NCBI GenBank assembly: GCA_002429965.1
Contig: DJBG01000010.1
Span: 24,474-29,976 of the forward strand
Origin: Hungatella sp. UBA5982
Lineage (GTDB): Bacteria; Bacillota; Clostridia; Lachnospirales; Lachnospiraceae
Direction of reading: 5' to 3'
DNA length: 5,503 nucleotides
The position numbers and the translations under genes are program-made. The notes under the pieces were generated by a model. The model saw only the letters and a list, made by a program, of their open reading frames with translations, was not told the origin of the DNA and did no database searches. Position 1 is the first letter of the stretch, and the number at the start of each line of letters is the position of its first letter. This document shows, one piece after another, positions 1-5,189 of the stretch.

Positions 1-14
1 GGCTCAAAGTTCAT
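1..14 (-). CDS. Possible start of a divergent minus-strand gene, cut by the window edge
   Basis: On the minus strand an ATG at 14-12 is followed by an open frame that runs off the left edge (Met-Asn-Phe-Glu, then a partial codon). A GAGGT core inside a purine-rich run (complement of 25-37) lies about 10 nt upstream, an acceptable Shine-Dalgarno position. A second ATG two bases further upstream is in another frame and meets TGA after four codons, so it cannot be the start. The frame is also open upstream to an ATG at 86-84, which would add 24 mostly Arg-rich residues, but that ATG has no ribosome binding site. Only four whole codons are visible from the preferred start, so no product can be named and the gene itself is uncertain. 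Confidence 0.25.
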
Positions 15-275
15 CCATAACGTTACCTCTCTTCTCCGAATGTTCTGTGCTCTGGCATGTCTCCGGTTATCCGCGGAGCGATTCATTTTTTGCGAATAAT
101 GACATCAATTCTACTTCCTACCTTCCCTCTTGATTATGGACCAAGCCCCTTTTTATTAATCTCAACAAATTAAGAGGGTCATAGGTCGATGTATTTTAAG
201 TGGCACCTTAATTATTTTTCATACAGACGGCAGGATCCCCCAATCTTACTGGCTCCTCCCCTTTTAAAGAACATT
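15..275. other. Intergenic region without a recognised gene
   Basis: No convincing coding frame or known RNA is visible here. The sequence is AT-rich with pyrimidine-rich stretches on the plus strand. It includes an 8-bp palindrome at 70-77 (TCCGCGGA) inside a weak hairpin (61-65 pairing with 74-78), and a 5-bp hairpin at 196-211 followed by a short T-run. A loose promoter-like pair, TTGATT at 130-135 and TATTAA at 154-159 with an 18-nt spacer, could start a plus-strand transcript towards the terminator at 354-397, but each hexamer matches consensus at only 4 of 6 positions. If a divergent gene begins at the left edge, part of this stretch is its leader. Confidence 0.5.
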
Positions 276-397
276 TATAACTTAATGAGCACAGCGAAGT
301 TGCAAACAAATGATAGGATTCCGTATTAAAATAGCATCTCAGGCAACTTCAAAATACGGGGAAATCTTTATTTATAGGGATTCCCCGTATATTTTTT
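276..397 (+). ncRNA. Candidate small structured RNA or attenuator leader
   Basis: A TATAAC box (276-281) would place a transcription start near 288, though no good -35 hexamer is seen. Just downstream lies a perfect 8-bp inverted repeat, GAAGTTGC (296-303) with GCAACTTC (343-350), enclosing about 39 nt. It is followed within 4 nt by the intrinsic terminator at 354-397. The predicted transcript would be about 110 nt with a 5' hairpin and a terminator stem, the usual build of a small RNA. CCGTATT at 321-327 can also pair with AATACGG at 353-359, which would break both the first hairpin and the terminator, so an attenuation switch is an alternative reading. I do not recognise any known riboswitch or RNA family here. 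Confidence 0.3.
354..397 (+). terminator. Rho-independent terminator with no obvious upstream gene
   Basis: ATACGGGGAA (354-363) pairs perfectly with TTCCCCGTAT (381-390). The stem extends inward by an ATC/GAT pairing with one bulged A, closing a loop of about 12 nt. The right arm is followed by A and six T (392-397). In the minus direction the stem is followed by only four T, so the plus-strand reading is favoured. No plus-strand coding gene precedes it in the window, so it ends either a small RNA or a leader. Confidence 0.7.
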
Positions 398-436
398 ACT
401 TTTCTCTTACAAATCAAAAAACGACAAAATAACAGG

Positions 437-464
437 TGCACAATTTGCAATAATCTAGTATAAT
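437..464 (+). promoter_or_regulatory. Sigma-A type promoter of the SH3-domain gene
   Basis: A consensus -10 hexamer TATAAT occurs at 459-464. A -35-like TGCACA (4 of 6 matches to TTGACA) lies at 437-442 with a 16-nt spacer. Transcription would begin near 471, giving a leader of about 37 nt before the ATG at 508. The surroundings are strongly AT-rich, as expected for a Firmicute promoter. The -10 is convincing; the -35 is only fair. Confidence 0.6.
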
Positions 465-493
465 ATCTGTATATTGGAATACAACCGTTTTGC

Positions 494-501
494 AAAGGAG
501 G
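494..501 (+). promoter_or_regulatory. Ribosome binding site that fixes the start at 508
   Basis: AAAGGAGG is an almost perfect anti-16S match, 6 nt ahead of the ATG at 508. A TTG at 490 is in frame and could be called as a longer start, but that version would translate the binding site itself and has none of its own. The ATG is therefore the real start. Confidence 0.9.
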
Positions 502-507
502 AAATAT

Positions 508-1629
508 ATGGGAACTACAAACAACAGTTTCTTGCTAAGAATCCAGCAGGGTCAAAGGGAAACGGAAAAGCTCATGAGCCAGAAGCAGTATAACATGGCT
601 ATGATCAAAGCCCGGCAGACCTTGGAATATATGGTAAACTATCTCGGGGAAAGGGCACTGATTGTGGAAGGCGATCTGGCGGACAGCATAGACCAGCTAT
701 TTGAAGGGCGCTTTATATCTCAGGCTGCCAAAGACCACTATCACAGGATCCGCGTGCTGGGAAACAAAGCAGTCCACGAAGGAGATGACAGCCCCTACGA
801 TGCCAATGAAGCCTTCCAGCTTCTGTCCCAGGAAATCAATGCCTTTGCAAACTCTCATAATAGAGGAAGCCAGGGCGGAGCCCCTGTCAATAAACGTCCA
901 ACAGACGTTAGGACCATATCTTCCTCTCCCCGGAATAATCCCCCGCGAAGCAACGCTCCAAGAAATGAATCCCAGGGAACTGGAACTTTAAGAAGCAGCG
1001 GCGCAAGGACTGCGCCTTTAAGAACTCAGGAACATACCGGCGGTACCGGGCGCACTGGAACAAGACCGGATGGCGCAAAAACCGGACAGAGGCCGGTCCA
1101 GAGAAATGTCTCCAGAAGCGGCCAAAGGCCCTCTTCACAAAGCAGAAGCAGACGGCGCTCCAAAAAGAAAAGCTTTGATGCCTATGGATTGCTGAAACCA
1201 GCGCTCATTTTCCTGGTTCTTCTTGTGCTTGTCCTGATCATCGTAAAGCTGATCCCCGGGAAAAATGAAAAAAAAGAACCGACAACACCCGCAACAACTG
1301 CTGAGGTCACTACCGAAGCCATGACAAGCGCAGAAATACCAACAGAGCCTTCGGAACCAGAAACAGAAGCGCCTAAGATTTATACCACCAAGAGCAAGCT
1401 TAATGTCCGCTCCGAACCTTCCACCGACGGTGCAAAGCTAGGAAGCCTTGCTTCCGGTACAGTGGTGGAATATGTCAAGACCTATGACGACAAATGGACA
1501 GTCATTATGTTTGAAGGAACAGAGGCTTATATTGCCACCGAATTCCTGACCGTATCGGAAGACGGGACAGGAACGGGCGCAGGGGAATCTACCTCTGCCG
1601 CGGAGAATTCAACAGCTTCCACCCCGTAA
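508..1629 (+). CDS. DUF4145-like / single-TM / bacterial SH3-domain membrane protein
   Basis: 373 residues; function unknown. Residues 1-115 form a helical domain whose second half carries R82-V-L-G-N-K-A-V-H90-E, the Gly-Asn...His-Glu signature I associate with DUF4145, a HEPN-related family. Residues 118-222 are a low-complexity linker rich in Ser, Arg, Gly, Thr and Pro, ending in a strongly basic patch (212-222). Residues 232-249 are one hydrophobic helix of almost only Leu, Val and Ile. The basic patch predicts the N-terminus inside the cell. Residues 252-291 are a Thr/Glu/Pro-rich spacer, and 292-349 a bacterial SH3 domain (Leu-Asn-Val-Arg-Ser-Glu-Pro near its start, a common mark of this fold), which should face the outside or cell wall. 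A Gly/Ser/Thr tail ends the protein. There is no N-terminal signal peptide. It has its own promoter and terminator. The architecture suggests a sensor or envelope-linked protein, but no substrate or partner can be named. It could also be annotated simply as SH3 domain-containing protein. Confidence 0.85.
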   Translation: MGTTNNSFLLRIQQGQRETEKLMSQKQYNMAMIKARQTLEYMVNYLGERALIVEGDLADSIDQLFEGRFISQAAKDHYHRIRVLGNKAVHEGDDSPYDANEAFQLLSQEINAFANSHNRGSQGGAPVNKRPTDVRTISSSPRNNPPRSNAPRNESQGTGTLRSSGARTAPLRTQEHTGGTGRTGTRPDGAKTGQRPVQRNVSRSGQRPSSQSRSRRRSKKKSFDAYGLLKPALIFLVLLVLVLIIVKLIPGKNEKKEPTTPATTAEVTTEAMTSAEIPTEPSEPETEAPKIYTTKSKLNVRSEPSTDGAKLGSLASGTVVEYVKTYDDKWTVIMFEGTEAYIATEFLTVSEDGTGTGAGESTSAAENSTASTP

Positions 1630-1639
1630 AGAAAGTGTT

Positions 1640-1690
1640 AAAAAAAGCGAAGAATCCAGGGAATATACTTCCCTGATCTTCGCTTTTTTT
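1640..1690 (+). terminator. Strong intrinsic terminator after the SH3-domain gene
   Basis: AGCGAAGA (1646-1653) pairs with TCTTCGCT (1677-1684). An upper stem AGGGA (1658-1662) pairs with TCCCT (1670-1674) around a 7-nt loop, with a TC/GA step and two single-base bulges between them. Seven A (1640-1646) precede the stem and seven T (1684-1690) follow it, so it could work in both directions. It begins 11 nt after the TAA and separates this unit from the ATPase operon. Confidence 0.9.
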
Positions 1691-1763
1691 ATTGTCCATG
1701 CATAGCTACAGCCCCTTCGTCGTAATCTATATTTAAGTTAAAACTTTATTAATATTGGGGTTT

Positions 1764-1826
1764 TTTACGAACATCCTATGGTATTTTTTTTAAATTGTAG
1801 TATCATTATAAATCAAGCACTATATT
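1764..1826 (+). promoter_or_regulatory. Probable promoter region of the V-type ATPase operon
   Basis: The stretch between the terminator at 1690 and the gene at 1860 must contain the operon promoter if the terminator is effective. It is very AT-rich. Candidate -10 boxes are TATCAT (1801-1806, 5 of 6) and TATAAA (1807-1812). No -35 close to TTGACA lies at the right distance from either, only T-rich sequence around 1781-1790 and TTTACG at 1764-1769. The region is reasonable as a promoter, but the exact hexamers cannot be assigned by eye. Confidence 0.35.
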
Positions 1827-1845
1827 TTTAAAGAATTATTACGAT

Positions 1846-1853
1846 AAGGAGGG
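1846..1853 (+). promoter_or_regulatory. Ribosome binding site of the first ATPase gene
   Basis: AAGGAGGG sits 6 nt ahead of the ATG at 1860, a near-consensus Shine-Dalgarno sequence that supports this start for the short gene. Confidence 0.85.
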
Positions 1854-1859
1854 CACGGT

Positions 1860-2171
1860 ATGGATACTGTGATCGAGAGAATATCTGAGATTGAATCGGC
1901 TGCTGCTTCCATTATGAATGATGCTAATGAGCGCAAAAAGGCATTTGCTAAAGATATGGAAGAACAGACCGCTGCATTTGATTTGCAACTGGAAGCGGAA
2001 ACCAGTAAAAAGATTAAAGAGCTGCAGGCCGGCATGGAAATCAGTATGAACAACCGCTTAAAAAAACAGCGGAGCGATTCCGAAAAGGTTCTTGAAGCCG
2101 TGGAACAGCGTTATGAAGACCATCATACTCAATATGTGGAGGAACTATTCAATACTATGATAAAGGAGTGA
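1860..2171 (+). CDS. V-type ATPase peripheral-stalk subunit, G/H (NtpF-like)
   Basis: 103 residues, almost wholly charged and Ala/Glu/Lys/Gln-rich, with no membrane segment, Cys or Trp. The pattern from about residue 5 to 95 fits a long alpha-helical coiled coil; the opening (Ile-Glu-Arg-Ile-Ser-Glu-Ile-Glu-Ser-Ala-Ala) followed by an Ala/Glu/Lys-rich stretch is typical of the G/H stalk subunit of A/V-type ATPases, and the length matches that family (about 100-110). In the family it pairs with subunit E to form the outer stalk that stops the catalytic head from turning. It is the first gene of the operon, the position ntpF holds in Enterococcus hirae. Its end carries the ribosome binding site of the next gene, only 4 nt away, so the two are probably translationally coupled. 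The assignment relies on context plus coiled-coil composition, since such sequences diverge quickly; an automated annotation may call it hypothetical. Confidence 0.8.
   Translation: MDTVIERISEIESAAASIMNDANERKKAFAKDMEEQTAAFDLQLEAETSKKIKELQAGMEISMNNRLKKQRSDSEKVLEAVEQRYEDHHTQYVEELFNTMIKE
2162..2168 (+). promoter_or_regulatory. Ribosome binding site of ntpC, inside the end of the preceding gene
   Basis: AAAGGAG overlaps the last codons of the stalk-subunit gene and ends 7 nt before the ATG at 2176. This arrangement favours translational coupling between the two genes. Confidence 0.8.
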
Positions 2172-2175
2172 TCCT

Positions 2176-3222
2176 ATGGAAGACTTATTATCCTACAGCG
2201 GCATTACAACCAAGGTAAGAGCCATGGAGAGCCATCTGATCACCGACAGCCAATTTCTTGAAATGGCAGCCCTTGAAACCGTTTCTGATGCAGAGGAATA
2301 TTTAAGGCGTCTTCCGGCCTATGAAGGGCTGTTTGCAAACCTGGAAGGTGTAGTGCTTCACCGGGGAGCCATTGAACAGCGGCTGATCCTTTCTCTGTAC
2401 CAGGATTATGCAAAGCTCTACCGATTCGCCAATTTAACCCAACGTAAGTTCCTGGACCTGTATTTTATGCACTTTGAAATCGATATCCTGAAGAAATGCT
2501 TCCGCAATGCCATGGGTAGGAACCGGTTGGATATCGATCTCTCTGTATTCCAGGACTTTTTTGAGAAGCATTCCCGGCTGGATTTAATTAAGCTGTCATC
2601 CTCCATGGACTTACACGAGTTTATAGCCAACTTAGAAGGTTCGGTCTATTATGACCTGCTGTCCCACTTAGACGACAGGGAACAGCCTACCTTGTTTGAT
2701 TATGAGGTCCACTTAGATCTTCTTTACTTTAAGACCATTTGGAAGGTCATGGGTAAATATCTCACAAGGAAGGAACAGGACCTTCTCAAACACTGCTTTG
2801 GCAGTAAGCTGGATTTACTTAATGTCCAGTGGATTTACCGATCAAAAAGATATTATCATCTTCAGCCTGCCGATATTTATACCCTTCTAATCCCCTTCAA
2901 TTACCATTTGAATAAGGAGCAGATTGGAAAATTGGCAGAGACAGCTACACTGGAAGAGTTCTATTCCATACTAAAGAACACCTTTTATGGACGGAAGTCA
3001 GATCTGGAAACCGCAGACATGCCGGACTTGGAACACTTAACACAGGAAGTACTGGATAAAATATACAATTCCTCCAGCCGGCAGAACCCGTATTCCATTG
3101 CCACACTGAATTCCTATCTTTATTTTAAGGAGGAAGAAATTCAAAAGATTATCACCCTCATAGAGAGCATCCGATACCGTTTAAGTCCGGATGAAATCAT
3201 CTCCTATGTAGTAAAAAAGTAA
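2176..3222 (+). CDS. ntpC: V-type ATPase subunit C (central-stalk socket, AC39/d family)
   Basis: 348 residues, close to the usual 330-350 of bacterial V-type subunit C. The protein is soluble and mostly helical, with many aromatic and charged residues and no membrane helix. The N-terminal pattern (Tyr-Ser-Gly-Ile-Thr-Thr-Lys-Val-Arg-Ala-Met-Glu) and the later segment Phe-Glu-Ile-Asp-Ile-Leu-Lys-Lys-Cys-Phe-Arg-Asn (about residue 98 on) resemble the repeated three-helix units of the AC39 family. In known enzymes this funnel-shaped subunit sits on the cytoplasmic face of the K ring and receives the rotating D/F shaft, so it couples ATP hydrolysis to ring rotation. One copy is present per complex. 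Here it lies between the stalk subunit and subunit I, whereas in E. hirae and Thermus it follows I, K and E. Start ATG 2176 is fixed by the ribosome binding site. No frameshift or internal stop is seen. Confidence 0.9.
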   Translation: MEDLLSYSGITTKVRAMESHLITDSQFLEMAALETVSDAEEYLRRLPAYEGLFANLEGVVLHRGAIEQRLILSLYQDYAKLYRFANLTQRKFLDLYFMHFEIDILKKCFRNAMGRNRLDIDLSVFQDFFEKHSRLDLIKLSSSMDLHEFIANLEGSVYYDLLSHLDDREQPTLFDYEVHLDLLYFKTIWKVMGKYLTRKEQDLLKHCFGSKLDLLNVQWIYRSKRYYHLQPADIYTLLIPFNYHLNKEQIGKLAETATLEEFYSILKNTFYGRKSDLETADMPDLEHLTQEVLDKIYNSSSRQNPYSIATLNSYLYFKEEEIQKIITLIESIRYRLSPDEIISYVVKK

Positions 3223-3228
3223 AGGGGG
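3221..3228 (+). promoter_or_regulatory. G-rich ribosome binding site with GTG start for ntpI
   Basis: AAAGGGGG overlaps the TAA of ntpC and lies 10 nt ahead of the GTG at 3239, with a U-rich spacer (six T at 3232-3237). The next in-frame ATG, at 3251, would be 22 nt away, too far. The GTG start also gives the family-like N-terminus Met-Ile-Glu-Lys-Met-Lys. The G-run plus GTG suggests weaker initiation than for the neighbouring genes. Confidence 0.65.
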
Positions 3229-3238
3229 TTGTTTTTTC

Positions 3239-5167
3239 GTGATAGAAAAAATGAAATTCTTAAGTATCACCGGACCTAAGGAAGATATTGACCGGGTCAT
3301 TGACACTTATTTATCCAAATATGAAATTCATTTGGAAAATGCCCTGTCGGAATTAAAAACAGTGAAAGACTTAAGACCTTATATTGAAACAAATCCATAC
3401 AAAGACGATTACCAGCGTGCCATGGAGCTGGCAGAATTACTACCGCCGGCCGATCAGGCAGGCATCCGGAAAAAGATTCCAATCCGGAAGGCCGCCAGAA
3501 TTGTCACAGAGATCGGGGAACAGGTAAAGGAGCTTACGGCAAAGGAAGAGGCACTTGTATCCGAACAAAATTCCTACCGCCAATCCCTGGAACGTATCCT
3601 TCCATTTACCGGACTTAACTATGACTTAAGCTCCATCCTTCAATTTAAGTACATTAAATTCCGTTTTGGGCGCATTTCTCATGAATATTTCAACAAATTT
3701 GTGAGTTATGTATATGATACCATTGATACTGTACTCTATAAATGCCGGGAGGATGACGAATATGTCTGGCTGGTTTATTTTGTACCAGAAACCATCTCAA
3801 ACCAGATTGACGCTATTTATGCCTCCATGCGTTTTGAACGTTACTTTTTACCAGATGAGTACGAAGGTACGCCTTTAGATGCTATTTATTTACTGGAAGA
3901 TAAGTTAAGCGCTTTCCAGTCTGATATCGACGGCATCCGAAACCAGATGTCCGGACTGCTGGCTTCAAGGCAGGAGGAGTTATTGGCGGCACTAAGCAGT
4001 CTGGAAACTTTTTCCACCAACTTTAACGTGAGAAAACTGGCCGCATGCACCAAGCAGAAAGTAAATACCTTTTACATCCTCTGCGGCTGGATGAGCAACC
4101 GGGATGCAGCTGCCTTTCAGAAAGAAATCTCTAACGATGAAAAAACTTTCTGTATCATAGAGGATGACCATAACAATATTATGAGCAAGCCCCCCACCAA
4201 GCTGCAAAACCCCAGGCTTTTTAAACCCTTTGAGATGTTCATTCACATGTACGGCCTGCCGGCATACAACGAGATCGATCCCACCATATTGATCGGCCTC
4301 ACCTATTCCTTCCTGTTTGGTTTTATGTTCGGAGATGTGGGACAGGGAATATGCCTTCTGTTTGGAGGATTCCTCCTCTACCGGCTGAAAAAAATAAATC
4401 TGGCGGCCATTATATCCTGCTGCGGCTTTTTTTCAACCATATTCGGAATCCTGTTTGGCAGCATTTTCGGATTTGAAAATATCATTCAGGCCGTCTGGCT
4501 CCGCCCCATGGAGCACATGACCAACCTGCCCTTTATCGGGAAACTGAATACCGTATTTATCGTTGCGGTTTCCATTGGTATGGGAATTATTCTGTTGACC
4601 ATGGTTCTTAACATCATAAACAGCATCCGCTTTCATGATCCGGAAAAGACCCTTTTTGACACGAACGGTGCGGCAGGACTTGTCTTTTACGCAAGCCTTG
4701 TGCTCACCATCGTCCTTTACATGACAAATAACCCCATTCCGGCTGCCATACTTCTCGTCATCATGTTTGGCATCCCGCTGCTGGTCATGTTCTTTAAGGA
4801 GCCGCTCACTAATCTGGTGGAAAAGAAAGCGCAGATCATGCCAAAGGAAAAGGGCATGTTTGTGGTCCAGGGCTTCTTTGAACTGTTTGAAGTGCTTTTA
4901 AGCTACTTTTCCAACACCCTTTCCTTTGTCCGTGTAGGGGCCTTTGCTGTCAGCCATGCGGCCATGATGGAGGTGGTGCTCATGCTGTCCGGTGCGGAAG
5001 CAGGAGCCCCCAACTGGCTGGTTGTAATTCTTGGCAACTTATTCGTCTGCGGCATGGAAGGTCTGATCGTTGGGATCCAGGTACTGCGTTTGGAATATTA
5101 CGAATTATTCAGCCGATTCTATCGGGGAACCGGCCGTGCATTTAAACCATACGGAAAGAAAATTTAA
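3239..5167 (+). CDS. ntpI: V-type ATPase subunit I (membrane a-subunit, 116-kDa family)
   Basis: 642 residues, normal for bacterial subunit I. Residues 1-345 are the cytoplasmic half that binds the peripheral stalks, with coiled-coil segments near 90-120 and 218-260. Residues 350-616 form the membrane half, with about eight hydrophobic segments (roughly 349-364, 367-384, 388-411, 438-462, 477-496, 499-519, 541-583 and 593-616). The entry to the membrane half, P341-A-Y-N-E-I-D-P-T followed by F-G-F-M-F-G-D366-V-G-Q-G370, is a hallmark of the family. Two arginines expected to line the ion half-channels are present: R565 in S-N-T-L-S-F-V-R and R617 in Q-V-L-R-L-E-Y-Y-E. They appear equivalent to Arg573 and Arg629 of E. 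hirae NtpI (numbering from memory). R565 would meet the rotor glutamate of subunit K, whose gene follows after 22 nt. Intact, no missing key residue seen. Translation starts at GTG. Confidence 0.95.
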   Translation: MIEKMKFLSITGPKEDIDRVIDTYLSKYEIHLENALSELKTVKDLRPYIETNPYKDDYQRAMELAELLPPADQAGIRKKIPIRKAARIVTEIGEQVKELTAKEEALVSEQNSYRQSLERILPFTGLNYDLSSILQFKYIKFRFGRISHEYFNKFVSYVYDTIDTVLYKCREDDEYVWLVYFVPETISNQIDAIYASMRFERYFLPDEYEGTPLDAIYLLEDKLSAFQSDIDGIRNQMSGLLASRQEELLAALSSLETFSTNFNVRKLAACTKQKVNTFYILCGWMSNRDAAAFQKEISNDEKTFCIIEDDHNNIMSKPPTKLQNPRLFKPFEMFIHMYGLPAYNEIDPTILIGLTYSFLFGFMFGDVGQGICLLFGGFLLYRLKKINLAAIISCCGFFSTIFGILFGSIFGFENIIQAVWLRPMEHMTNLPFIGKLNTVFIVAVSIGMGIILLTMVLNIINSIRFHDPEKTLFDTNGAAGLVFYASLVLTIVLYMTNNPIPAAILLVIMFGIPLLVMFFKEPLTNLVEKKAQIMPKEKGMFVVQGFFELFEVLLSYFSNTLSFVRVGAFAVSHAAMMEVVLMLSGAEAGAPNWLVVILGNLFVCGMEGLIVGIQVLRLEYYELFSRFYRGTGRAFKPYGKKI

Positions 5168-5177
5168 AAACCAAAAC

Positions 5178-5182
5178 GGAGG
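5178..5182 (+). promoter_or_regulatory. Ribosome binding site of ntpK
   Basis: GGAGG, followed by T, lies 7 nt ahead of the ATG at 5190. This is a strong site, fitting the need for many K copies per complex. Confidence 0.85.
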
Positions 5183-5189
5183 TAATATT

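Noticed and set aside
61..91. Hairpin CTCCG/CGGAG followed by a T-run, a possible terminator on the plus strand
   Set aside because: The stem is only 5 bp and the T-run begins 8 nt after it, so it is a poor terminator.
196..216. TGGCACC at 201-207, resembling the core of a T-box leader, in a small hairpin with following T-run
   Set aside because: The wider T-box signature (AGGGTGGNACCGCG) is absent, there is no matching Stem I or terminator, and a six-base match is likely by chance in this length.
490..507. Upstream in-frame TTG start adding six residues to the SH3-domain protein
   Set aside because: The added codons are the AAAGGAGG ribosome binding site itself; the ATG at 508 is correctly spaced from it.
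908..1138. Antisense open frame inside the SH3-domain gene, and similar ones inside ntpC (2418-2630) and ntpI (3992-4246, 4433-4636)
   Set aside because: They lie fully inside well-supported genes and give no recognisable protein; they are by-products of codon use on the coding strand.
1141..1173. Ser/Arg-rich stretch as a repeat or recombination site
   Set aside because: It is low-complexity coding sequence forming the basic patch before the membrane helix, with no periodic DNA repeat.
508..1690. SH3-domain protein as a new accessory factor of the V-type ATPase
   Set aside because: It has its own promoter and a strong terminator before the operon, and nothing in its domains points to the ATPase; adjacency alone is too little.
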